In this document: one piece after another, positions 6,558 to 14,114 of the stretch
How the letters are laid out: each line of letters opens with the position of its first letter
How positions within the stretch are numbered: position 1 is the stretch's first letter
Assembly: GCF_042665195.1 (NCBI RefSeq)
Contig: NZ_JBHTBW010000027.1
Span: forward strand, 1 to 20,361
Reading direction: 5' to 3'
Source of the DNA: Laceyella putida
Lineage (GTDB): Bacteria; Bacillota; Bacilli; Thermoactinomycetales; Thermoactinomycetaceae
DNA length: 20,361 nucleotides
Notes under the pieces: model-generated
Database searches by the model: none
The model's input: only the letters and a program-made list of their open reading frames with translations
What the model was told of the DNA's origin: nothing
Program-made: the position numbers and the translations under genes

Positions 6558-8024
6558 ATGATCAACAAAAGAAAATGGTATGCGCTCACAGTCGCAACCT
6601 GCCTGACTGTGACAACGCTTTTTTCAAGCAACGTTGGTTTGGCCGCAACCACCACTTCAGTTGAAGAGCCCGAGTGGACGACATGGTTGCAAAATCACTC
6701 CCATTCAGTGGAAAAGCTGGCACCTGGTGAAGGGGACACTTATGAGGACTTGCGTTTTTTAAAAAAGGCGTTAAAAGGGAAACGGGTCGTTCTTTTAGGG
6801 GAAAGCTCACACGGCGCAGCCGAATTTGATTCAACCAAGACAAGATGGATTCAATATTTGCATGAAGAATTGAATTATGATGTGGTCGCTTTTGAATCCG
6901 GCCTGGCCGAAACGGCGGCAGCCGACCTTCATGCGGGGCAAAATACGCCGTTAAATACGATGCGGGATTCGATTTACGGCATATGGCATGCGAAAGAAAC
7001 CCTTCCGCTTTTTGAGTATTTGAAAAAAGAAAAGAATGGCAAAGATCCGCTCATCCTCGCTGGCTTTGATATGCAACCGCTGGGTACCTATCAAGGGTTT
7101 TTAAAAAGCTGGTTCCAAACAGTCAACCCGTCCATGGGAGAGAAGGCCTACCAAACGGAAAGTCAATTTTTGCACATATACGCCACCGAAACGGATGCGG
7201 AACGATTCCGTTCAGAAAAAGAAAAGCTGATTGCCGCTTACGAAGATCTCTTGAAGTTTGTGAGGGACAACAAAAAAGGGTTATCCGCCGTTTACCCCCA
7301 ACATCCCCAATTAATCGCAATCACCGAATACGCACTTCAGGACCGCATTCACACCATCGATCGCATCTTGGAAAAATATATATTGTACGAAAAGTATTAT
7401 CAGGAAGGGAATTACGAAGAAGCCAGGAAATACCTCGATGAAGGTTCCGCTTTACGTGATCAAGCGATGGCCGACCATCTCACCTGGGTAGCCGAAAAGT
7501 TGTATCCAAACAAAAAGATCATCGTATGGGCGCATAACATCCATATCCGAAAAGCCAATACGAAAACAGTCAATCCTTACAGAACATCGCTTCCCACCAT
7601 GGGTCAGCTTTTGCCGGAACGTTTGAAAAAAGAATCTTATGTTGTTGGATTATACATGAACAAAGGGGTTTCCGCTCTGAACAACAGGGAGCCGGCGCCT
7701 GTCCGCCATCCCCACCCGGAAGGAAATCTGGAGTCGATTCTAAACAAAGCCGGACATGCCAATATATTTGTGGACATGTTGCACCAAAAGAACAAAAAAG
7801 GCACCAGTTGGATGTTCACTGAGCGCCAGGTGTTGGACTGGGGATTGTGGGATGAACAATTGGTGCCGCGCGAACAGTATGACGGCATATTGTTTATCGA
7901 CGAGGTTCACATGCCGACATATATCAACAGCCAATCAAAGTCCCTGCAATCCAGGCAGCAGCCTCTCACGCATTCATCTTACCGGAAAGAGCAGAGGTTT
8001 CAAACATCGCTCTTTGGAAGTTAA
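6558..8024 (+). CDS. Secreted erythromycin-esterase-family hydrolase (YbfO-like)
   Basis: A 488-residue protein of the erythromycin esterase superfamily (EreA/EreB, Bacillus YbfO). Residues 1-30 form a signal peptide ending near VGLAA. The conserved motifs are VVLLGESSHGAAEF (E82, H85), AFESG (E113), YGIWHAKE, RDQAMADHLTW and IIVWAHNIHI (H326, H329). In Ere enzymes the glutamate/histidine cluster activates water to open the macrolide lactone; exported homologues have no settled substrate, so macrolide resistance should not be assumed. The start ATG 6558 has GGAAGGGGG 7 nt upstream; an in-frame TTG at 6537 overlaps that site and would spoil the signal peptide. The basic C-terminal tail of about 35 residues is unusual. 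Two terminators follow before the convergent LacI-family gene. Confidence 0.85.
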   Translation: MINKRKWYALTVATCLTVTTLFSSNVGLAATTTSVEEPEWTTWLQNHSHSVEKLAPGEGDTYEDLRFLKKALKGKRVVLLGESSHGAAEFDSTKTRWIQYLHEELNYDVVAFESGLAETAAADLHAGQNTPLNTMRDSIYGIWHAKETLPLFEYLKKEKNGKDPLILAGFDMQPLGTYQGFLKSWFQTVNPSMGEKAYQTESQFLHIYATETDAERFRSEKEKLIAAYEDLLKFVRDNKKGLSAVYPQHPQLIAITEYALQDRIHTIDRILEKYILYEKYYQEGNYEEARKYLDEGSALRDQAMADHLTWVAEKLYPNKKIIVWAHNIHIRKANTKTVNPYRTSLPTMGQLLPERLKKESYVVGLYMNKGVSALNNREPAPVRHPHPEGNLESILNKAGHANIFVDMLHQKNKKGTSWMFTERQVLDWGLWDEQLVPREQYDGILFIDEVHMPTYINSQSKSLQSRQQPLTHSSYRKEQRFQTSLFGS

Positions 8025-8056
8025 AAACAGTTGATCCCTCGGGCCAGTTGACATGA

Positions 8057-8095
8057 GGAAGTTAGGACATGAAATGCCTAACTTCTTTTGTTTTT
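8057..8095 (+). terminator. Terminator of the esterase-family gene
   Basis: GAAGTTAGG (8058-8066) and CCTAACTTC (8077-8085) form a 9-bp stem with a 10-nt loop, followed by TTTTGTTTTT. Confidence 0.85.
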
Positions 8096-8143
8096 ATCTC
8101 GGTGTGACCCCGCTTGGTCCGAGGCGAAGCAATAAACTAAAGC

Positions 8144-8170
8144 AGGAAGTAACTGAACTTCCTTCTTTTT
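8144..8170 (+). terminator. Second, tandem terminator
   Basis: AGGAAGT (8144-8150) and ACTTCCT (8157-8163) form a 7-bp stem with a 6-nt loop, followed by TCTTTTT. It backs up the terminator 80 nt upstream. Read on the minus strand it could also end the LacI-family gene, though with a poorer U-run. Confidence 0.65.
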
Positions 8171-8198
8171 CTTGTGGAAAGAACGGAGGCACCCGCAT

Positions 8199-9215
8199 TC
8201 ACTTCAATGGTTGCACGCTTTTACGCACAATCAGTTCCGTATTCATGACCAACGTGGTTTGGATGTTTCTGCCCTCCAGCATATCAATGAGCATTTGGGC
8301 TGACTGATACCCCATTTCATAGATGTTTTGCCCAATGGTGGTAAGGGGAGGGGAGCAATAACGGGCGATGGTGATATTGTCATAACCGACCACCGATATG
8401 TCTTCAGGCACTTTTTTGCCTAGGTTTTTGAGGGCTTGTAACACTCCCAACGCCATCAAATCGCTGGCGCAAAAGATGGCCGTCAAATCAGGATGGGATA
8501 TCATCATCCGATAAGCGGCTTCCATCCCGCCGATTTCGGTAAACCGGCCATCCTCCATCCAAGTGGAATCTAAATCAATCCCATGTTCGGCCAGCGCTTC
8601 TTGATACCCTTGCAATCTTTTCCAACTCACATCGGCTTGATCATGTCCATTCACCATGCCGATTTTTCGGTGACCTTGGCCGATCAGATAGTTGATCGCT
8701 TTTTTGGCTCCGTTGACATTGTCGGAGGTCACAACACCCACATTTTTTCCCTTCAACGGAATATCGATCAACACGCACGGAATCGGTGAAGTCACGATTT
8801 CCTGCAAATAAGGGTCGTCCAAGCGAAGACCCATCATGATCACGCCATCCACTCCGCGTTCCTCGCACAAGGTTTTGTAAGACTTGATCATTTGCTTTTG
8901 GGGTGTTGTGCTAAACAGGACAAGATCATAATTTAGTTCACCAGCCCTGTCATTCATCCCGCACAGCAATTCGTAATTCAAATTGTCTTTGACGCCGCTT
9001 CGGGTAATGCCCGATATAAGCAAGCCCAGTGTTTTTGTTTTCTTCATCACAAGGCTTCGGGCAGCCATGTTGGGACTGTACCCCAATTCAGCGGCCACCC
9101 GTTCAATTTTTTTTCTGGTTTCTTCGTTTACATCCGGATATCCATTAAGGGCTCTGGAAACGGTAGTGATGGAAACACCCGCCTTTTTCGCCACATCTTT
9201 TATGGTTGTCATCAT
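8199..9215 (-). CDS. LacI-family transcriptional regulator
   Basis: A 338-residue LacI/GalR-type repressor. The N-terminal helix-turn-helix begins TTIKDVAKKAGVSITTVSRALN, followed by the hinge helix SPNMAARSL that inserts into the central CG of the operator. From about residue 60 comes the periplasmic-binding-protein-like effector domain (LGLLISG..., VLIDIPLKG, GYDNITIARYCSPPLTTI). Two ATGs are adjacent (9215 and 9212). The second fits better, because GGAGG would sit about 6 nt away and the protein would begin MTTIKDVAKK. It is convergent with the esterase gene. It is a candidate repressor of the two glucan genes, yet its own upstream region carries different palindromes (AAAACGTTTT), so its targets remain open. 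The effector is probably a sugar. Confidence 0.95.
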   Translation of the reverse strand: MMTTIKDVAKKAGVSITTVSRALNGYPDVNEETRKKIERVAAELGYSPNMAARSLVMKKTKTLGLLISGITRSGVKDNLNYELLCGMNDRAGELNYDLVLFSTTPQKQMIKSYKTLCEERGVDGVIMMGLRLDDPYLQEIVTSPIPCVLIDIPLKGKNVGVVTSDNVNGAKKAINYLIGQGHRKIGMVNGHDQADVSWKRLQGYQEALAEHGIDLDSTWMEDGRFTEIGGMEAAYRMMISHPDLTAIFCASDLMALGVLQALKNLGKKVPEDISVVGYDNITIARYCSPPLTTIGQNIYEMGYQSAQMLIDMLEGRNIQTTLVMNTELIVRKSVQPLK

Positions 9216-9223
9216 TTTCCTCC

Positions 9224-9233
9224 AAAGCGTTTT
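9224..9233. promoter_or_regulatory. Degenerate LacI-type site AAAGCGTTTT
   Basis: On the minus strand this site abuts the ribosome binding site of the LacI-family gene. It differs from AAAACGTTTT at one base and keeps the central CG. It could be an auxiliary autoregulatory site, centred 165 bp from the site at 9389-9398. Confidence 0.35.
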
Positions 9234-9361
9234 CTGTCTTGTATATTAATACTAGAGTGAATACCTGTTTTAATCAAGATATTTTCAATAATCAGAAATT
9301 TGTTCAATTTAACTATTATCAATTTAATTGCAATGATGAGCTGTCAAAATTAGATCGCGAA

Positions 9362-9389
9362 ATTATACTAAAAATAACTTTGGTCACAA
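9362..9389 (-). promoter_or_regulatory. Probable promoter of the LacI-family gene
   Basis: On the minus strand TTGTGA (9384-9389) and TATAAT (9362-9367) are 16 nt apart. The predicted 5' leader is about 140 nt. The AAAACGTTTT palindrome touches the -35 box, which suits autorepression. An isolated TTGACA closer to the gene (about 9340) lacks a well-spaced -10 box. Confidence 0.55.
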
Positions 9390-9398
9390 AAACGTTTT
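9389..9398. promoter_or_regulatory. LacI-type palindrome AAAACGTTTT (upstream site A)
   Basis: A perfect 10-bp palindrome with central CG at the -35 box of the LacI-family gene. It lacks the outer TG...CA of a CcpA cre site, so it is more likely an operator of the local regulator. Confidence 0.55.
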
Positions 9399-9464
9399 GA
9401 ATTATTTCTTTATAAAATCTTCTATATCAAGAACTTTATCTATCTTTGATTCGGTTTGTTTTTC

Positions 9465-9476
9465 CAAAACGTTTTG
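9465..9476. promoter_or_regulatory. LacI-type palindrome CAAAACGTTTTG (upstream site B)
   Basis: A perfect 12-bp palindrome sharing CAAAACGTTTT (minus strand) with site A, 77 bp centre to centre. Paired sites at this distance are compatible with looping by a LacI-family oligomer. Confidence 0.5.
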
Positions 9477-9539
9477 CAAAAGTCTTTATTTTGCGTACTT
9501 AGGAAGAACGTTATTTTACCTTTTGAAATAATTTGTAGA

Positions 9540-9832
9540 TTCACGATGTCATTTCCCGCCCGCTGAACGTCCGGATTCTGTGGATCAGGGGCGCGAAGGG
9601 TCGCCTCATACAATCCTGGGTGAGCGCGAGCAAATGACACATAGGCTTTTCCCCACGCATGCACCGCATCATCGCCGGACAGACCGACGGCTGCGAGTGT
9701 CTAAGAGCGGTGAAGTTGCTCCATACCGAAGATGGCGAACTTATGGCGTAAGTTGGAGTTTTTGGGCCAACGAAGCCAACGTCACCTTATCGAAGCCTTG
9801 TGTGTCGGCAATTTCTGCGGCCAAATGATCTT
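9540..9832 (-). pseudogene. Remnant of a TetR-family regulator gene (WHG-type C-terminal domain)
   Basis: Reading the minus strand, residues like AAEIADTQGFDKVTLASLAQ match the first helices of a TetR DNA-binding domain. The frame then changes near 9755, with the recognition-helix segment missing, and continues as NLRHKFAIFGMEQLHRS. After an in-frame TAG near 9700 comes GLSGDDAVHAWGKAYVSFAR and HPGLYEATLRAPDP, typical of the TetR C-terminal WHG domain. Homology stops at about 9540 in NDIVN, with the last part of the domain gone. The gene therefore has a missing N-terminus, an internal out-of-frame deletion, a stop codon and a lost C-terminus, and cannot make a working regulator. Confidence 0.8.
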
Positions 9833-10006
9833 TGTAATCGGCTTACCGATCTCTCTGGCCGCCTGCAAGATTCCTTTTGAGCTGTAATGCAGTGCGGCGT
9901 CAACCAGAGTCAAACCATCGTCTTCCTCCACGAGATAACAATTGACGGGGAAAAAACGCGGCAGAAAAGTCAATTGGTAAATGGTCTTTTCTTTGATCAT
10001 TCTCAT
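9827..10006 (-). pseudogene. Truncated MBL-fold hydrolase gene (5' part only)
   Basis: The minus-strand ATG at 10006 has GAGGAG 9 nt upstream and encodes MRMIKEKTIYQLTFLPRFFP, then VNCYLVEEDDGLTLVDA and GILQAAREIGKPITKI. This is the N-terminal beta-sheet region of metallo-beta-lactamase-fold hydrolases. The metal-binding HxHxDH motif should follow GKPITKI directly but is absent; the sequence switches there to TetR-like coding sequence in another frame. Without metal ligands any product would be inactive. The remnant order suggests an ancestral MBL-hydrolase/TetR gene pair collapsed by deletion. Confidence 0.8.
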
Positions 10007-10033
10007 GTGGTTGATCTCCTCTCTATCATCAAA

Positions 10034-10050
10034 AACTAATGTTATTAGTT
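10034..10050. promoter_or_regulatory. Palindrome AACTAATGTTATTAGTT upstream of the MBL remnant
   Basis: Two perfect 7-bp arms around GTT lie 28 nt upstream of the MBL remnant's start codon. Size and position fit a TetR-family operator, probably for the regulator that is now a pseudogene. It also sits just upstream of the plus-strand promoter at 10054-10083. Confidence 0.55.
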
Positions 10051-10053
10051 ATT

Positions 10054-10083
10054 TTGCTAGTGGAGATTTTCCGTTTTTATATG
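10054..10083 (+). promoter_or_regulatory. Possible promoter of a small plus-strand unit
   Basis: TTGCTA (10054-10059) and TATATG (10078-10083) are 18 nt apart. A purine-rich ribosome binding site, a short ORF and a strong terminator follow within 180 nt. Confidence 0.35.
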
Positions 10084-10127
10084 CTGAAATCTTCGGGAAA
10101 ATGAACAGGAGGAGGTCGGCATTTCTC

Positions 10128-10223
10128 ATGATCAAGAGGGGGATGATTATGAATTTTGTGGTGAAAGGGGAGCCGAGGCGGATGGTTGCCAGGGGATCAT
10201 ATGAATGTGATCTAATTAAATGA
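10128..10223 (+). CDS. Possible small protein, 31 residues
   Basis: ATG at 10128 is preceded by GGAGG (10111-10115); alternative ATGs at 10143 and 10149 have AAGAGGGGG just upstream. The product is basic in the middle (GEPRRMVARG) with a single cysteine and no hydrophobic segment. Stop TGA at 10221-10223 directly abuts a strong terminator. I know no family for it. The compact promoter, binding site, ORF and terminator are the only support, and the transcript could equally be a small RNA. Confidence 0.3.
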   Translation: MIKRGMIMNFVVKGEPRRMVARGSYECDLIK

Positions 10224-10260
10224 CCACTCCCACCTGTAGAGGTGGGAGTGGTTGGTTTTT
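10224..10260 (+). terminator. Strong terminator, probably bidirectional
   Basis: CCACTCCCACC (10224-10234) and GGTGGGAGTGG (10241-10251) form a perfect 11-bp GC-rich stem with a 6-nt loop, then TTGGTTTTT on the plus strand. The MFS gene ends at 10262 on the minus strand, so it should also end that operon. Confidence 0.8.
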
Positions 10261-10261
10261 C

Positions 10262-11590
10262 TTAAACCGATTCTTTGCTGGGAGCAACGCCTTCCAATTC
10301 AATGCCCCTTGATGTCACAATACCCAACACGGACATGATGATCAACACAAAAAACAACGTGGAAGAGCCAACCAATAAACTGACCAATGTGGATGAAATC
10401 ATGCTGCCAAAGTAGCGAAACGTGGAAAAGATCCCTGATGCCGAACCGGACATCTCTTTGTTGACCGATTGCAACGAAGCCATTTGCATTGCCGACATTC
10501 CCAGGCCGCCAGCGATCCCCCCAACGATCAAGGCAATGATGAGATACGGAATCTTGTCGACCAGATTGAGCCCAAGATACAACATGCTGGCCAAGACCGA
10601 CACCACAAACGACAAGGCAATCATTTTCCGATTGCCCCACCGTGTGGTCAGCTGTCCGCCGATCCAACCCGCCAAAGACATGGAAATCGAAAAGACAAAC
10701 ATGATCAGCCCCACTTTTTGTGTGGTCAACTTAAAGTCGGTTTCCAAAATGAGCGGCATCGCCAACAAAGTGGCGTACATCACAAAGTTGCTCAGCAGAA
10801 TGGAGAGGTTGGCCGTGGCAAATGTGCTGTTTTTAAACAATGAAAATTGAATCAGCGGCTCTTCCACCCTGATTTCGCGCAGGACAAAAAGAACAGCAAA
10901 CAAAATCAACAGCGCACCCATAATCAGATATCCCCTTGTCGATTGGGGATGGGTCAGCAAGATCAACAGAGTGAAACTGACGGCCAAATAAAGCGACCCC
11001 AACAAATCCAAGGGAGTTGGCTTCCGCTCATCCTGTTTGGGCAAAACAAACAGCGTTGCGCCAATGGCGAACAACAGAAAGGGAACATTGACCCAGAAAA
11101 TCGATTTCCAACCCCACAGGCTGATCAAAGTGGACCCAAGCAGGGGGCCGAACGCCGCCCCCAGTCCCATGCCCATTCCCAACAGTCCAAGCACTTTTGC
11201 CAAACGCCGTTTGGAAACGGCCAAGCGAATAATGGCCATGGCGTTTGGTGAAATCAACGCGCCGCCGATCGCCTGCAGCGAACGGAAGGCAATGAGCCAA
11301 GGCAGATTGAACGAGAAAGCGCACGCGACGGAGGAGATCAAAAAGAGAAGCAAACCCCACAGATAGATGCGCCGATAACCATAAATGTCTCCCAATTTGC
11401 CGGCAATCGGTTGCGTCACGGCCATGGCGATCAAATAAATGGTTACCACCCACGAAATGGAAGCGAGGCTTTCGTGGAAATAACCGGAAATCGACGATAA
11501 GCCGACAGCGATCATGGTGGAATTGATCGGGACGATAATGGTTCCCGCCAACAACGACACGATTAAAAGAAGTTCTTTATTCCGATTCAT
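10262..11590 (-). CDS. yvkA: MFS multidrug efflux transporter, 14-TM DHA2 type (YvkA-like)
   Basis: A 442-residue inner-membrane drug/proton antiporter candidate. I count about 14 hydrophobic segments, which places it in the DHA2 group. Motif A is GKLGDIYGYRR after TM2, and the antiporter motif C region is GMGMGLGAAFGPLLG in TM5. The start ATG 11590 lies inside the end of the upstream phosphotransferase-like gene (14-nt overlap), so the two are translationally coupled. Size and the TetR / PEP-synthase-like / MFS gene set match Bacillus subtilis yvkB, yvkC and yvkA, which is why I use the symbol. The substrate is unknown. Confidence 0.88.
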   Translation of the reverse strand: MNRNKELLLIVSLLAGTIIVPINSTMIAVGLSSISGYFHESLASISWVVTIYLIAMAVTQPIAGKLGDIYGYRRIYLWGLLLFLISSVACAFSFNLPWLIAFRSLQAIGGALISPNAMAIIRLAVSKRRLAKVLGLLGMGMGLGAAFGPLLGSTLISLWGWKSIFWVNVPFLLFAIGATLFVLPKQDERKPTPLDLLGSLYLAVSFTLLILLTHPQSTRGYLIMGALLILFAVLFVLREIRVEEPLIQFSLFKNSTFATANLSILLSNFVMYATLLAMPLILETDFKLTTQKVGLIMFVFSISMSLAGWIGGQLTTRWGNRKMIALSFVVSVLASMLYLGLNLVDKIPYLIIALIVGGIAGGLGMSAMQMASLQSVNKEMSGSASGIFSTFRYFGSMISSTLVSLLVGSSTLFFVLIIMSVLGIVTSRGIELEGVAPSKESV

Positions 11591-14087
11591 GGATGATCAC
11601 CATGCCATTGTCGCCGTCAACCGTCACAACGTCGCCATCTTTCAATCGGGAGGTAGCCACTTTGGTTCCCAATACGGCGGGCAGTTTATATTCACGGGCG
11701 ATGATTCCCGAGTGGGACAAAATGCCGCCCGCGTCGGTAATGATCGCTGAGGCCACCGGGAAGAGAAACGTCCAAGATGGAGTGGTTGTTTGGCAAACCA
11801 ACACATCCCCTTTTTCCAACTTGGAAAATTCCTCTTCATTGCGGATCACTTTCACCTTGCCGGTGTAGGTGCCCCGTGCGGCGGCGAATCCTTTGATCGT
11901 TTGGTTTTCCGCTTCCTCCGATTCCTCAAGGGAACCAAGCATGCCCGCAAGGTGGGGATGGGCGAGAAGCTCTTTGGGCGGGGTTCCAAAGTGGGATGGG
12001 ACGCGTTTTTGTCGGTTTTCCGCAAATTCCGCTTTCCGTTCGGCAATGAGTGGTTTCAACTCTTTCGGGTTTGCCAGCGCATGCTTCAATTCATCCAAGT
12101 ATAGATAAAAAATATCTTCCTTATCTGTAACGATGCCATGTTTGACCATCGTTTTCCCGACATTTAACAGGAATAGGCGAGCTTTGGCCGACAGCATCGC
12201 ATCGATATAGAAATGATGGTCATCATGCACACATTTGCCTGCCAAAGCCCAGTCATACACTTGCATAAATTGCCGCTTCCGCTCACTGTCGGGCAGGCTT
12301 TGGATACATTCCGCGTATTTTTGCTCCCGTTCTTTTACCATTCGCGCATATTCTTCATCAAAGTTGTAGCCTGTTTTAATGAAGGCTTGGATATGGGAAA
12401 GCGGCACGGACATGTCTTCAATCCATGTTTGGCCAAGAAACTCATGTGTATTGGTCTTGTTGTAACCATATTCGGACATCATGTTCTTCACTGCCGCAAG
12501 AAACGCGCTTCCTTCTTCGGTGGCGGCCAATCTTGCGGCCAAGCGATCCGCCGGCACGTGCGTAAACTCATTTAAAACCACGGGGTTTTGTTTCGCTTGC
12601 TCCGCCAATTTCCACAGTTCCCGGTCTGTTTCCAGCGACTTGTTCATGACGCCGACCAAGAGCTCATGCAGGAAGAGGGGGTCTTTTTTGTTTGTCAATT
12701 GTTCATGCAATTTCTCCAATAATTGCATGATGGCGCCGTAAGGGCCTACCACATCAAAGTGAACTTCCCACGCTTTGTGATAAAACTGAAAAAGCTCATC
12801 CACTTTCCTAAGGGCCTCATCCAAAGTCAATTCCGCTTGGCTGTCTTGGTCCAATTTCTCATAGTGCGGCATTAATTCCTTTTCAATCGCTTCATAAAGC
12901 CGCTTTTTGATGATCGGGAATAAAGGCCGCATGAATTCCTGATGTTTGGCCAATTGTTCCTCCATGTCGCCCGTAAATGGCGTCATCGATTGATATATGT
13001 GACCCAGGTGAACTTTCGTTTGGGATTCGCCCAATGGGAAATGCATTCTGCCGAACGCGGCGTTGAAACCATGGTTGAAGGCCGGGACTATGAACGACGC
13101 GAACAATGGGCTTTTTGCCCCGGCGATATGGTCTTCATTATAAAACCAAAACTTGTCTTTTTTGTCTTCTTCGTTTAATATGATCGACCATTGGAATTCG
13201 GATACCGTAGTGGTAATCGGACGGGCTTGAAGCAAATAAATCGCTCCCTTTTGCATGCCGAATTCCATATCGACCGGATGACCGTAGATGCGCTCCACCC
13301 GTTTCGCGATCTCCGCCAACTTGAGCACATCGCGATCGGACAAGCAATATTGGTTCCGTTCCTCTTCTGTTGTGTCCACCGTAGTCGTACCTGTCACACC
13401 GGCTAACATTTTCACTTCTTTTAAACCAAGCTCTTTTTCAATGTGATCATTTTCCTTTTTGACAATATACAAATCCGGTGTGGCGATGCCCGACACAATC
13501 GCTTCACCCAACCCGTAACTGGCATTGATCACGACCTCGTGCGGGTTTTTGGTGATGGGATTGGCACTGAACATCACCCCGGACACTTCGGAATAAACCA
13601 TGCCTTGCACGGCTACACCCATCGACAGATCCGCGAGGGCAATGTTCATCTTATCTAGATATTGAAACACCTGCGCAGTAAACATCGAAGCCCAACACGC
13701 TTTCAACTTGGCCAAGAGTTCCTCAAAAGTCGTCACATTTAAGTAAGTTTCGTACTGCCCCGCAAATGAAGCCCCTTCCAAATCTTCCGCAGCGGAAGAG
13801 GAGCGAACCGCAACCGCATCATAGGACTCCAGCAATCGGTCAAAATTCGCTTTGATTTCTTCCTTCACATCATCCGGGATGTCGATCGCAGGCAATTTCC
13901 TTTCCAAATCCCTTGGTTTCTTCAAGTCCAGCCGATTCGCTTGCAGAGTGCGGGACAAAGCATCCATTGCCACCACAAACCCATCCGGTACGGGCAATTG
14001 GTGATTTAATAAAATAGATAAATTTTTGGCTTTCGCTCCCACTGATTTTTCATATTGGGAAGCGTTTTGAAACGGAATGGTGTACAT
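11577..14087 (-). CDS. yvkC: PEP synthase / rifampicin phosphotransferase-like protein (YvkC-like)
   Basis: An 836-residue protein with PEP-synthase architecture. An ATP-binding (PPDK N-type) domain spans about residues 1-300 (VGAKAKNLSILLN, VAVRSSSAAEDLEGASFAGQ, LLQARPITTT). A large middle domain of unassigned specificity follows. A C-terminal swivelling phosphohistidine domain (TDAGGILSHSGIIAREYKLP) carries catalytic H792. The true PEP synthase C-terminal PEP/pyruvate barrel is absent, so it is not a gluconeogenic enzyme. The layout matches rifampicin phosphotransferase (ATP domain, drug domain, His domain), which moves the ATP beta-phosphate to the drug. The middle-domain substrate of YvkC-type proteins is not known. 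It lies between a TetR regulator and an efflux pump in one operon, which suggests an antibiotic or small-molecule defence role. Confidence 0.85.
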   Translation of the reverse strand: MYTIPFQNASQYEKSVGAKAKNLSILLNHQLPVPDGFVVAMDALSRTLQANRLDLKKPRDLERKLPAIDIPDDVKEEIKANFDRLLESYDAVAVRSSSAAEDLEGASFAGQYETYLNVTTFEELLAKLKACWASMFTAQVFQYLDKMNIALADLSMGVAVQGMVYSEVSGVMFSANPITKNPHEVVINASYGLGEAIVSGIATPDLYIVKKENDHIEKELGLKEVKMLAGVTGTTTVDTTEEERNQYCLSDRDVLKLAEIAKRVERIYGHPVDMEFGMQKGAIYLLQARPITTTVSEFQWSIILNEEDKKDKFWFYNEDHIAGAKSPLFASFIVPAFNHGFNAAFGRMHFPLGESQTKVHLGHIYQSMTPFTGDMEEQLAKHQEFMRPLFPIIKKRLYEAIEKELMPHYEKLDQDSQAELTLDEALRKVDELFQFYHKAWEVHFDVVGPYGAIMQLLEKLHEQLTNKKDPLFLHELLVGVMNKSLETDRELWKLAEQAKQNPVVLNEFTHVPADRLAARLAATEEGSAFLAAVKNMMSEYGYNKTNTHEFLGQTWIEDMSVPLSHIQAFIKTGYNFDEEYARMVKEREQKYAECIQSLPDSERKRQFMQVYDWALAGKCVHDDHHFYIDAMLSAKARLFLLNVGKTMVKHGIVTDKEDIFYLYLDELKHALANPKELKPLIAERKAEFAENRQKRVPSHFGTPPKELLAHPHLAGMLGSLEESEEAENQTIKGFAAARGTYTGKVKVIRNEEEFSKLEKGDVLVCQTTTPSWTFLFPVASAIITDAGGILSHSGIIAREYKLPAVLGTKVATSRLKDGDVVTVDGDNGMVIIHESE

Positions 14088-14114
14088 GGCAAATCCCCCA
14101 TTTTTCGGAAAATG

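Larger units (their letters stand above)
9216..9539. other. AT-rich control region upstream of the LacI-family gene
   Basis: About 320 bp without a gene. It holds a minus-strand promoter (9362-9389) and three LacI-type palindromic sites described separately. Base composition changes abruptly at about 9540, where the truncated TetR remnant begins. Confidence 0.6.

Noticed and set aside
9389..9476. CcpA catabolite-responsive (cre) elements
   Set aside because: The AAAACGTTTT sites lack the outer TG and CA bases of the cre consensus.
9981..10127. N-terminal extension of the small plus-strand ORF upstream of 10128
   Set aside because: It would overlap the MBL remnant's start region and the predicted plus-strand promoter, and has no ribosome binding site of its own.
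11577..14087. A true phosphoenolpyruvate synthase
   Set aside because: The C-terminal PEP/pyruvate-binding barrel is missing and the histidine domain is at the very C-terminus.
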